From positions 1-43,449 of the forward strand of contig JAGQYP010000030.1 of assembly GCA_020436025.1 (NCBI GenBank): DNA of 43,449 bases, read 5' to 3'. The position numbers and the translations under genes were made by a program. Of the stretch, positions 7,339-15,035 are shown piece after piece. The number at the start of each line of letters is the position of its first letter. The first letter of the stretch is position 1. The notes under the pieces are model-generated. The model had not been told where the DNA came from, made no database searches, and saw nothing but the letters and a program-made list of their open reading frames with translations. Source of the DNA: Crocinitomicaceae bacterium. GTDB lineage: Bacteria; Bacteroidota; Bacteroidia; Flavobacteriales_D; Crocinitomicaceae.

Positions 7339-9693
7339 AATTCTTTTCTCTTCTCCTTCTAATTTCGATTTATAGTCGTCGTTTTTGTTTTGGAGTTTGC
7401 CGAATTTGTAGCTGATGGTTATTCTGCAATTGAAGCTGTCCCAAAACTCTTGAAATCTGACGTCGTAGCCTTCAAGTCTTGAGGTTCCTCCTTCCGTTTG
7501 AATCCAGAGAAGATCACTTCCTGAAATTCGGATTTGAAGTTGATCGTTTAAGAACTTTCTCGAAAAAGAAACCATAAGATTATGTGAAGGAATGAATTCA
7601 AAAATCCCTTGTATTCCGCTGGAATGGTAGATGTAAGTGATTTCAAAATCAAATACTTTTGGAATAGCTAATTTGTTGTATAAATACACATAGAACATGG
7701 GCTTTTTGGGAGAAACAAGACCGTTATCCAACTGAAATTCGGATATATTGTAATTCATTCCAAAACCATTGTAGGTGGTCCACCATTTTAATTGGTAGGG
7801 CAGATTCAGTCCTACATTGAGTGACTGCATATTATTGATATTCCTTTCCTGAGCTCGGAAGGCATTGGTGGCCGTGTCCTTTTCTACAAATAAGGTAATG
7901 GCATTTTGTGTATAGGTATAGCCCAATTCTAACGAAGCAAATTCGCGATACACGATCGACATCTCTGCTTCGTGTGCATAGGAAGGTCTGAGGTGAGGGT
8001 TCCCAACGAAAGCAGAAAGTGAGTCAACATAATCTACATAAGGAGTCATGTCCTGGAAAGATGGACGGTTAATTCTCCGGTTGTAGTTCAAGTTCATTTT
8101 CCAGTTTTTGGCAAAATCCCAAGTCATTAAAAAAGAAGGAAAAAAATTGATGTAGCCTGTGTCTGCAATGGCTTCATTGTATTGCTTAGATGAACCTTTC
8201 GTCCGAGCCCATTCAGTTCGGACTCCTAAACGCAAGAAGACCTTTTCCCAGGTTTTTGATCCTTCCACATAACCTGCTAAAATGTGTTCGTTGTAATTGA
8301 AGTCATCGTCAAAAACGGTACCTGCGATGGGATTTCCGAATTGGTCTATATCACTAAATTTACTATCACCCTTATTAAAAACGTAAGTGTATTTTGCCCC
8401 TAAATCCAAAGCCCAGCCTTTATTCCATTTTTTTTCATAATCCAGTTTTCCGCTTGCGAAATTGATGTCCGAATTGTTTAGATTGAGTCGGTTTGGAAAT
8501 TGGAAATCATTGTTTTCCGAGATGGAATCCTGATTATTTCCTCTGTATTGAGAATATTGGACCCCAGTATAAATGACAGATCCACTTGTGTCTAAATCTC
8601 TTGAATAGTTTAATTGAACTGTGTTTCCAAAGCTTTTAAATTCACCCTCTGTTCTGGAGTATATCAGTGTTTGACCGAAATTATTGCTTTGTAAAATATT
8701 GGTATTGTCTACACTTTGATGTACATCTCTGTAGTATCCGTTGTATTTGATGTTAATGTTAGAGACACTATCCGGGTTATAGAATAGGCTTAATTTATAA
8801 GAATGATTTCCCTTGTAATGTTTAACCGTATGCACATCGTTATCCATTGTAATGGTATCCGAAGGATAATAGACATTTCTTCCAATATCATTTTTATTCC
8901 AGTTCCTTCCAAAAAAGAATCCGTAGAAGCCTTGAATCCCGAATTTCCCTTTTTTGTAATCTGCGCTAATCGAAGAGTAATTGGATACTTTGCGACCCAT
9001 TTTAGTATTATTCAAGAGGTTTATTTGGTATCCATTTAGATTTTGTTTTTTAGTATTGATCAAAATGACAGCGCTACCAGACGCATCGTATTTGGCTGAT
9101 GGGTTTTCAATGATTTCAATGGATCTGATTTCAGTTGAGGGTAGGGCTTTCAGTATTTCAATTGAATTGATGGGTTGGTTGTCGATGTAGATCATCGGAG
9201 TCCCTTTCCCGATTACTGTTATGTTATCATTCGAACCAATCATGATTTTAGGTGAGGAGCGCAAAACCTCAAACGCACTTCCTTGATTTGAAAGAGAAGA
9301 ATTTTCAACATCCACTTCAATCCGATCTCCTTTAGAGGTGAAAATTGGGCGAGTAGCAACAATATCCACTCCTTTTAATTCTGAATTTTTTAAAGTCAAT
9401 CTGCCAAGATCCATTTCCTTTCCATTGGGTCTTTCAAAGACTTGAAATAAGGATTCAAATCCAATGGCTGTTATTTTTAGAAGTCCGCTATCCAGATCTA
9501 AGTTTTCGATGGTAAAATTTCCATCGTTTGAAATACTTCCTTTTACAATGGAACTATCAACAGGATTTAAGACGATCACATTTGAAAAGGGAACGAGACT
9601 ATCCGATGCATTGAATATTTGTCCCTTAATCGCATATTGGGAAAAGGAAAGAGTACTGAATAACAGGGAAATATAAAAAAGGAAATTCTTCAT
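7330..9693 (-). CDS. TonB-dependent-receptor-like outer membrane beta-barrel protein
   Basis: The protein has a signal peptide, then a carboxypeptidase-regulatory-like Ig domain (YAIKGQIFNASDSLVPFSNV, about residues 20-100), a plug-like region (GDRIEVDVENSS...DNQPINSIEILKALPSTEI) and a long C-terminal beta-barrel typical of the Bacteroidota outer-membrane barrel family (PF14905). The substrate cannot be told from sequence. No SusD partner is nearby. I place the start at ATG 9693; an upstream TTG at 9705 lies too close to the -7 promoter box (9714-9721) to be transcribed reliably. The C-terminus is charged and ends in repeat-derived residues. Confidence 0.85.
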   Translation of the reverse strand: MKNFLFYISLLFSTLSFSQYAIKGQIFNASDSLVPFSNVIVLNPVDSSIVKGSISNDGNFTIENLDLDSGLLKITAIGFESLFQVFERPNGKEMDLGRLTLKNSELKGVDIVATRPIFTSKGDRIEVDVENSSLSNQGSAFEVLRSSPKIMIGSNDNITVIGKGTPMIYIDNQPINSIEILKALPSTEIRSIEIIENPSAKYDASGSAVILINTKKQNLNGYQINLLNNTKMGRKVSNYSSISADYKKGKFGIQGFYGFFFGRNWNKNDIGRNVYYPSDTITMDNDVHTVKHYKGNHSYKLSLFYNPDSVSNINIKYNGYYRDVHQSVDNTNILQSNNFGQTLIYSRTEGEFKSFGNTVQLNYSRDLDTSGSVIYTGVQYSQYRGNNQDSISENNDFQFPNRLNLNNSDINFASGKLDYEKKWNKGWALDLGAKYTYVFNKGDSKFSDIDQFGNPIAGTVFDDDFNYNEHILAGYVEGSKTWEKVFLRLGVRTEWARTKGSSKQYNEAIADTGYINFFPSFLMTWDFAKNWKMNLNYNRRINRPSFQDMTPYVDYVDSLSAFVGNPHLRPSYAHEAEMSIVYREFASLELGYTYTQNAITLFVEKDTATNAFRAQERNINNMQSLNVGLNLPYQLKWWTTYNGFGMNYNISEFQLDNGLVSPKKPMFYVYLYNKLAIPKVFDFEITYIYHSSGIQGIFEFIPSHNLMVSFSRKFLNDQLQIRISGSDLLWIQTEGGTSRLEGYDVRFQEFWDSFNCRITISYKFGKLQNKNDDYKSKLEGEEKRIKN

Positions 9694-9713
9694 AGTTTTT
9701 CTCAAGCTAGTGG

Positions 9714-9721
9714 CAAAAATA
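9714..9721 (-). promoter_or_regulatory. -7 promoter box for the barrel protein gene
   Basis: The minus-strand sequence TATTTTTG matches TAnnTTTG. A start site a few bases downstream gives a leader of about 15 bases to ATG 9693. Confidence 0.6.
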
Positions 9722-9727
9722 ATATTT

Positions 9728-10147
9728 TCAGGTATTTAGACTGTTTTTATATCGATCATGAAAAAAGAGTGGTAAAAATCCAAAATTCAGTACAAACATT
9801 CCACATACGATACAAATGCTTGCGGAAGGCCAATGCATGTATTTGAATAAAATACCAGTAGAAATAAAAAATGCCGCAATAAAACCAAGGGAGAAATATA
9901 ATTTTCGGGATCGTTTGAATTTCTTGAACTCCATTTGCAGGTTGATGTCTTTTTGTACTTCTTTCATTTCTTCTTGATTGAATTCATTCATGGCTTCATC
10001 GAATGCTTTTTCAAAATCAAAATGCTTTGAATGCTCTATTTGACAACAAATATGATCTACCATACTCTCGATCAAATCCTGAAGAATAACGCCTCTTTGT
10101 CTAATGGAATTTTCAATTTGAATTACTTGTTCATCAGTTAAAATCAT
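9728..10147 (-). CDS. Small membrane protein with DHICC-type N-terminus and GldL-like 2-TM module
   Basis: This 139-aa protein is of a type found beside PadR regulators in Bacteroidota. The N-terminal helical part, with IRQRGVILQDLIESMVDHICCQIE, is a recognisable but unnamed conserved motif. The C-terminal part has two membrane segments around FKYMHWPSA, like the FK-MHWPGA motif of GldL-type proteins. That module is paralogous to the whole 68-aa protein encoded at 10558-10764. ATG 10147 overlaps the padR stop (ATGA), indicating coupled translation. A longer frame upstream overlaps padR fully and is not credible. Its role may be as target or partner of the regulator (inference). Confidence 0.75.
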   Translation of the reverse strand: MILTDEQVIQIENSIRQRGVILQDLIESMVDHICCQIEHSKHFDFEKAFDEAMNEFNQEEMKEVQKDINLQMEFKKFKRSRKLYFSLGFIAAFFISTGILFKYMHWPSASICIVCGMFVLNFGFLPLFFHDRYKNSLNT

Positions 10148-10482
10148 ATCGATTGAGGTTTTGTTTTTAATAATTTCCCAATGGTTTTGATAAAGTCGTT
10201 TAGTTCTTCTACTTTTTCCTGAGAAACAGCTTTTCCATCGGAGCTCAGACAATAATATTTCCTAACACGTTTACCAATAGCTTCCTTTTCCACTTTAACT
10301 ATCTTCTCTGATTCTAATTTGTGAAGTAGTGGGTAAAGAGCTCCTTCTGTAATCTCTATTTTCCCTCCCGAAAGTACTTTTACCTCCTGAGTGATTTGAT
10401 AGCCATACATTCTGCCATTGTCTTCTAATAGTTTTAGAATGATGGGTTTCAAAGTTCCTTTTATTAAATCTTTTGAATACAT
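10144..10482 (-). CDS. PadR-family transcriptional regulator
   Basis: This is a 112-aa winged-helix repressor. Typical PadR features are GTLKPIILKLLEDNGRMYGYQI, the recognition segment ITEGALYPLLHKLESEKIV and the wing GKRVRKYYCLSSDGK. The start was set at ATG 10482 (MYSKDLIKG), the usual family N-terminus. It sits between two small membrane-protein genes on the same strand and overlaps the next by four bases. Repeated TTAGGTA-type half-sites over the promoter upstream of the first gene suggest autoregulation. Confidence 0.9.
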   Translation of the reverse strand: MYSKDLIKGTLKPIILKLLEDNGRMYGYQITQEVKVLSGGKIEITEGALYPLLHKLESEKIVKVEKEAIGKRVRKYYCLSSDGKAVSQEKVEELNDFIKTIGKLLKTKPQSI

Positions 10483-10518
10483 GTGTTTTATTTCTAATTG
10501 AGAATGTAAAATGAAAAT

Positions 10519-10542
10519 GGGGAGCTCCATATGAATCTCCCC
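10519..10542 (-). other. Hairpin between small membrane gene and padR
   Basis: GGGGAG (10519-10524) and CTCCCC (10537-10542) form a 6-bp GC-rich stem with a 12-base loop. On the minus strand it is followed by a T-rich stretch (ATTTTCATTTT). It could be a weak terminator that lowers read-through into padR. Confidence 0.45.
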
Positions 10543-10557
10543 ACTTGTTGCTTTGAG

Positions 10558-10764
10558 TTAAGAATTAATTTGTGATCCTGCTTTTGTTTCGATGGATCTT
10601 TTGTATCGATCAATAAAATAAAGTGGTAAAAATCCGACATTGAAAAGGAAAACTCCCCCAACCATGCTAATTCCTGCCCCTGGCCAGTGCATCATTTTAA
10701 AAGTGACTCCAGTTGTAATGGCAAAAACTGAGATAAATCCTAAGATGTTCATTGCTGCTTTCAT
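10558..10764 (-). CDS. 68-aa two-TM protein with GldL-like MHWPGAG motif
   Basis: The protein consists almost wholly of two membrane segments: MNILGFISVFAITTGVTFKM and GISMVGGVFLFNVGFLPLYF, joined by MHWPGAG. It ends with IDRYKRSIE. The spacing FK-MHWP...GFLPL-F-DRYK-S is shared with the C-terminus of the protein at 9728-10147, so the two are duplicated modules. Function is unknown. It is first in a probable operon with padR and the larger paralogue. Confidence 0.75.
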   Translation of the reverse strand: MKAAMNILGFISVFAITTGVTFKMMHWPGAGISMVGGVFLFNVGFLPLYFIDRYKRSIETKAGSQINS

Positions 10765-10788
10765 AATTTTTTGTTTTTAAAGATTAAT

Positions 10789-10857
10789 AATACCTAAGAC
10801 AAATATACATAAACAAATTAGGTAATTCCAAATAAATACATAAGAAATTTAGGTATT
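10789..10857 (-). promoter_or_regulatory. Promoter with candidate PadR operators
   Basis: On the minus strand, TATATTTG (plus 10800-10807) is a -7 box and TTTG (plus 10829-10832) a -33 box, 21 bases apart. Three related sites surround them: AATACCTAA (10789-10797), TTAGGTAAT (10818-10826) and TTAGGTATT (10849-10857). The outer two are perfect 9-bp inverted copies; the middle one matches 8 of 9 and lies between -33 and -7. The rest of this gap (10858-10924) is plain AT-rich sequence in which I see nothing. Confidence 0.6.
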
Positions 10858-10930
10858 AATTTACATTCTCATTTTTTAAAACATTCGTTTTAATAATGCA
10901 CAAAAAAAATAAAGTAACGGACTAATTTAA

Positions 10931-11104
10931 ATTCGGAATTCGGAATTTGGAATGTGAAATGCGAAAGTGATAACGTTTCACTCGAAAAATTATCTCCCTA
11001 TCGGTCTATGAGCTCGCTATCGCTCGGTTCTACACTCGAATCACTCTAAATTCGAAAAACTCTACACTCGAATCACTCTACACTCAAAAATCTCTAAACT
11101 CCTA
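10931..11104. repeat. Heptad arrays with an inserted dispersed element
   Basis: From 10931 come ATTCGGA twice, ATTTGGA, ATGTGAA, ATGCGAA and AGTGATA in 7-bp register. From about 11029 the minus strand reads GAGTGTA, GAATTTA and GAGTTTA words mixed with GAGTGATTC. Between them, 10999-11033 is a 35-bp element found inverted at 19521-19555. No gene is present in 10765-11104. Confidence 0.8.
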
Positions 11105-12202
11105 CTAGGGTATTTGAAAGTTGATTGTTGCATTCGCAGTTACTGTGCCTTCAGGAGTTAATGTAAAAGGAATATCAAAATTGGAATTGATATAATCACC
11201 GCTATTGAAATTCAGATCCCCATTGGCATCGTAGACGGCATTCAGATAATAATCGCCAGGATGCATGTAATTGAAATCGAAGCTTGTACTGGTTTGTGCG
11301 GAGACTAAAACATAGCGTGATCGGTAATCCAAATTTGCTGGAATAAAAGTGAAACCATTGAAAAGAGGTTGTGTGGTGATCACATAAAGAATCTTTTTAC
11401 TGGGATCTGGAGTTGCGGGATTGGTAATGTTTACATTGATAGTAGCCACCCCTAAATAGGGTTGTTCATTCTCCGGATAAGGATCAGAAGTTGAGTTATA
11501 GAATACAGCTTCTGGCAATCCATCGAAAGTGGTAGAAAAGTCTCTTGTTAGCATTTTTTGAGGATAACTATGTGTGGTAATTGCATTTTGAGTTGAATTT
11601 GTATCTCTCAATGAAGCAGTCCATCTCATGTGAGTTACCGGTTCAGAAAGAGTATTGTACTGATTCGTGTAAGTGTGCATGATCAAAGAATCATCCTTGA
11701 ATGTGATTTCAGTATAAACACGAGTTCCTCCAGAAACAGGATCTACAAATCGATAATAAGACTCCAAAGAACCTTCGTTCAAACTATCTAGAATCATGTA
11801 GGAAGACCTAACATTTCCGGCAAAACCTCCTCCATTTCTGAATGCCATTTTATAATCGCAGTCGTATTTCACGATGAAAAAACTCATGAAAATGTCGTTA
11901 AGAGAATCTAATTCATTTTTAGCCGAAACTTGTCCGCCCGAAATTGGTCTAAAGTCCACAATCCATTCAGAAAAACTACCTAAGGGTGTAGGGGAATAAA
12001 CGGGTCCATTCCAAATTCCTGGTAATTTTGAAAGTATACTAAAACCTTCAACAGGATAGGCTGCCGTGAGATCAACATTACAGGTGTCGGTGTTATTGTT
12101 GTTATTATTGTTGTTGTTGTCCGATCCTTTTTTACATGAAACATTAAATAGGATTGCCACAAACAAGACTAGAAAGATTCGAAAGTATCCAGAAATTGAC
12201 AT
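11105..12202 (-). CDS. Lipoprotein of unknown function with poly-Asn linker
   Basis: I do not recognise the family. A signal peptide with the lipobox NVSC is followed directly by KKGSD and nine consecutive Asn (codons at 12092-12118, mixed AAC/AAT), then a globular region of about 190 residues (LPGIWNGPV...) and a C-terminal part that looks beta-rich, with YDANGDLNFNSGDYI resembling the Ig-like folds of surface lipoproteins. The start is set at ATG 12202 because an upstream TTG (12232) falls inside the -7 promoter box. It is likely a cell-surface or periplasmic lipoprotein. Confidence 0.75.
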   Translation of the reverse strand: MSISGYFRIFLVLFVAILFNVSCKKGSDNNNNNNNNNTDTCNVDLTAAYPVEGFSILSKLPGIWNGPVYSPTPLGSFSEWIVDFRPISGGQVSAKNELDSLNDIFMSFFIVKYDCDYKMAFRNGGGFAGNVRSSYMILDSLNEGSLESYYRFVDPVSGGTRVYTEITFKDDSLIMHTYTNQYNTLSEPVTHMRWTASLRDTNSTQNAITTHSYPQKMLTRDFSTTFDGLPEAVFYNSTSDPYPENEQPYLGVATINVNITNPATPDPSKKILYVITTQPLFNGFTFIPANLDYRSRYVLVSAQTSTSFDFNYMHPGDYYLNAVYDANGDLNFNSGDYINSNFDIPFTLTPEGTVTANATINFQIP

Positions 12203-12229
12203 TTTTACAGAGTGATTTTGATTCGTGTT

Positions 12230-12237
12230 CAAATATA
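12230..12237 (-). promoter_or_regulatory. -7 promoter box for the poly-Asn lipoprotein
   Basis: The minus-strand sequence TATATTTG matches TAnnTTTG exactly and lies about 28 bases before ATG 12202. It decides the start choice of the gene. Confidence 0.6.
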
Positions 12238-12248
12238 CGAAAGTATTA

Positions 12249-12463
12249 GCTTCGAAGGATTCCTAGCTTCGAAGGATTCCCAAATCCTTCGACTGACATT
12301 GGAGTTAAGTGACAGAATGTTATAATTGGGCTATGCGTAGGATTTGGGAATCCATCGCAACAGAGGGAGGTAAAGCGTAGGATTTGGGAATCTTCCGCAG
12401 CTGTTAAGTTGAATTTTATACGGTCGGACCTTGTAGTCTCGGCTTCGAAGGATTCCCAAATCC
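12249..12463. repeat. Cluster of five GGATTCCCAAATCC elements in both orientations
   Basis: Direct copies of GCTTCGAAGGATTCC(CAAATCC) lie at 12249-12263 (short), 12266-12287 and 12442-12463. Inverted copies of GGATTTGGGAATC(C) lie at 12340-12353 and 12380-12392. Direct copies share GCTTCGAA; inverted copies share GCGTA before the core. The core is itself a near palindrome (GGATT...AATCC). No coding potential is seen in 12238-12529. Confidence 0.85.
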
Positions 12464-12529
12464 ATCCTGACTCGTTTTTGTATGAAAGAAAAGATCCATC
12501 TACAAAGCAAGCATATTCAACTAAAAGCT

Positions 12530-12537
12530 TATTTTTG
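12530..12537 (+). promoter_or_regulatory. -7 promoter box for ychF
   Basis: TATTTTTG matches TAnnTTTG and ends 18 bases before the ychF ATG at 12556. This rules out a longer N-terminus running through the repeat cluster. Confidence 0.6.
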
Positions 12538-12555
12538 CGGAAAAATTTTTCGAAT

Positions 12556-13653
12556 ATGGCTTTAAAATGTGGAATTGTAGGATTACCGAATGTTGGAAAA
12601 TCCACTTTATTCAATTGTTTATCGAATGCAAAAGCGCAAAGTGCCAACTTTCCTTTTTGTACAATTGAACCGAATTTAGGAACGATTACGGTTCCAGATC
12701 CACGTTTAGAAAAGCTTGAAGAAATAGTGAATCCAGAAAGAGTAGTTCCGACAACAATCGAGATTGTGGATATTGCTGGTTTGGTAAAAGGAGCACACAA
12801 AGGAGAAGGTTTAGGAAATAAATTCTTAGCAAATATTCGAGAAACGGATGCCATTATTCACGTGTTGAGATGCTTTGATGATGGCAACATAGTCCATGTA
12901 GACGGTTCAGTAGATCCGATTAGAGACAAAGAAATTATCGATATCGAATTGCAGTTGAAAGATCTGGAAACAGTAGAAAAACAAATTCAATCTTTAGCAA
13001 GAGTTGTGAAGAGTGGAGATAAAGAAGCGGTGAAAACATTGGAATTATCTGAAAGATTGAAAGTCGCTTTGGAAGCTGGGAAATCTGCTAGGACAGTTGA
13101 GTTTGACGAAGAGGAAGCGAAATTAGTAGCAAAGATGCAATTGATCACAATGAAGCCAGTACTTTATTTATGTAATGTGGATGAAGCTTCCTTGAGAACA
13201 GGTAATCAATATGTTGATGCGGTAAAGGATGCTGTAAAAGATGAGCATGCAGAAGTTTTAGTTCTGGGTGCAAAGATCGAATCAGATATTGCGGAGTTAG
13301 AGTCGTACGAAGAAAGACAGATGTTCTTGGAAGACCTTGGAATCGAGGAACCAGGAGTAAATCGTTTAATTCGATCAGCATATAAACTATTGAATTTAGA
13401 TACTTATTTCACTGCAGGAGTTAAAGAAGTTAGAGCTTGGACCATCAAAAAAGGAACTAAAGCTCCTCAAGCTGCCGCCGTTATTCACACCGATTTTGAG
13501 AAAGGTTTTATTCGAGCTGAGGTGATGAAATACAAAGATTTTACTGAATTAGGTTCAGAAGCAGCTGTGAAAGAGGCTGGTAAATTAGGTGTTGAAGGGA
13601 AAGAATATGTAGTGGAAGATGGAGACATTATGCACTTCAGATTCAACGTATAA
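12556..13653 (+). CDS. ychF: Redox-regulated ATPase YchF (OLA1/Obg family)
   Basis: This is a ribosome-associated P-loop ATPase of 365 aa, the usual length. Visible features are MALKCGIVGLPNVGKSTLF (G1), the switch region DIAGLVKGAHKGEGLGNKFL, and LYLCNVDE where most GTPases have NKxD, the change that gives ATP preference. The C-terminal TGS domain includes TYFTAGVKEVRAWTIKKGTK and ends with DIMHFRFNV. ATG 12556 was chosen because this is the universal family N-terminus. The stop overlaps the next start (TAATG), so the acyltransferase gene downstream may be translationally coupled. Confidence 0.97.
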   Translation: MALKCGIVGLPNVGKSTLFNCLSNAKAQSANFPFCTIEPNLGTITVPDPRLEKLEEIVNPERVVPTTIEIVDIAGLVKGAHKGEGLGNKFLANIRETDAIIHVLRCFDDGNIVHVDGSVDPIRDKEIIDIELQLKDLETVEKQIQSLARVVKSGDKEAVKTLELSERLKVALEAGKSARTVEFDEEEAKLVAKMQLITMKPVLYLCNVDEASLRTGNQYVDAVKDAVKDEHAEVLVLGAKIESDIAELESYEERQMFLEDLGIEEPGVNRLIRSAYKLLNLDTYFTAGVKEVRAWTIKKGTKAPQAAAVIHTDFEKGFIRAEVMKYKDFTELGSEAAVKEAGKLGVEGKEYVVEDGDIMHFRFNV

Positions 13654-15035
13654 TGCTTTTTAGCTCCGTACTTTTTTTATTTAAATTTTTGCCGATTGTT
13701 CTGGTCGGTAATTTTATTTTTCAAAGAACATTTCGCAATTTATTTTTGCTGATTTCCAGCTTGTTCTTCTATTTCTGGGGAGAAGAAATGGGAATCTTCA
13801 TCATGTTGATTTCCATTGGAATTAATTATTTAAGTGGAATTGCATTAGATCGAATTCAGGCTAAAAAAGCGGTATTGATCGCTTCGATTGTTCTTAATTT
13901 GGGTTTACTCGTATTCTACAAATACTTCTATTTTCTGACGGATCTTTTTAGTATTCAAATAGACTTAGGAGAAATCGCCTTGCCTCTGGGGATCTCCTTT
14001 TTTACTTTTCAAGGGCTCTCGTACGTGATTGATGTGTACAAAGGCGAAGTGGAGGTTCAAAAAAATCCTCTGAATATTGCGCTTTACATTTCTTTATTTC
14101 CTCAACTGATTGCAGGGCCTATCGTTCGATACAAGGACATTTCGAATCAAATTACCTCTAGAAACATCACAGAAAGTCAATTTGTATCAGGAATAAAGAA
14201 GTTCATCCGCGGATTATTTAAGAAGGTGGTCATTGCGAATAATGTGGGTTTGATTGCCGATCTGATCATGGTGCAGACCAATGCTTACGATCTTCCTTTG
14301 AGCATGGCTTGGTTGGGAATCATATCTTACACTTTACAAATCTATTTTGATTTTTCAGGGTATTCAGACATGGCCATAGGAATTGGTAGAATGCTAGGGT
14401 TTAATTTCAAAGAAAACTTCCGGCATCCTTACTTTTCGTTTTCAATTCGGGAGTTTTGGAGACGTTGGCACATTAGTTTGTCTACTTGGTTCAGAGACTA
14501 TTTATATATTCCATTAGGAGGAAATAGAAAGGGGAAATGGCGCATGTATTTTAATTTGGTTCTTGTGTTTTTTCTGACAGGTTTGTGGCATGGTGCAAGC
14601 TGGAATTTTGTCTTATGGGGAATGATTCATGGGCTATTCCTGATTTTAGAAAGATTTATCAATTTAGAAAAAAAGCAAACCCGGATTTTAAGTTACTGTT
14701 ACACCATGTTGGTCGTTACCTTTGCTTGGGTATTTTTTAAGATTGAAAACTTTGATCACGCAGGAAAATTTTTACAACAGCTGATTGGGATAGGAGAAAC
14801 AGGGAATTCCTATTATGCTTTATTATTTCTGAATAACTATGTTCTAATCATCTATGCTTTGGCGCTTCTTTTTGTTTTCCCAACTAGAAAATGGATCAAA
14901 TCAAAACTAAGAAGGGCTTATCCGAATTTTTGGTTCCAGTATCTGAATTTAGCAACTTACATGGGTGTATTAATTTTTACGATAATTGAACTGTCCATGT
15001 CGAATTACAATCCATTTATTTATTTCCGATTCTGA
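13653..15035 (+). CDS. MBOAT family O-acyltransferase (AlgI-like)
   Basis: This multi-spanning inner-membrane protein is predicted to pass acyl (usually acetyl) groups across the membrane for polysaccharide O-acylation. Family features include FPQLIAGPIVRY, YFDFSGYSDMAIGIGRMLGF, REFWRRWHISLSTWFRDYLY, IPLGGNRKG and GLWHGASWNFVLWGMIHG with the conserved His313. The length of 460 matches AlgI and DltB relatives. It is joined to ychF by TAATG and to the AlgJ-like gene by a TGATG overlap. No glycan synthesis genes are nearby, so the acceptor is unknown. Confidence 0.93.
   Translation: MLFSSVLFLFKFLPIVLVGNFIFQRTFRNLFLLISSLFFYFWGEEMGIFIMLISIGINYLSGIALDRIQAKKAVLIASIVLNLGLLVFYKYFYFLTDLFSIQIDLGEIALPLGISFFTFQGLSYVIDVYKGEVEVQKNPLNIALYISLFPQLIAGPIVRYKDISNQITSRNITESQFVSGIKKFIRGLFKKVVIANNVGLIADLIMVQTNAYDLPLSMAWLGIISYTLQIYFDFSGYSDMAIGIGRMLGFNFKENFRHPYFSFSIREFWRRWHISLSTWFRDYLYIPLGGNRKGKWRMYFNLVLVFFLTGLWHGASWNFVLWGMIHGLFLILERFINLEKKQTRILSYCYTMLVVTFAWVFFKIENFDHAGKFLQQLIGIGETGNSYYALLFLNNYVLIIYALALLFVFPTRKWIKSKLRRAYPNFWFQYLNLATYMGVLIFTIIELSMSNYNPFIYFRF

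Noticed and set aside
10148..10252. Longer N-terminus of the DHICC/MHWP protein overlapping padR
   Set aside because: Reads in an alternative frame of padR; ATG 10147 with ATGA overlap is the natural start.
12409..12555. A 49-residue N-terminal extension of YchF
   Set aside because: It would run through the GGATTCCCAAATCC repeat cluster and over a good -7 promoter box; the family always starts at MALKCGIVG.
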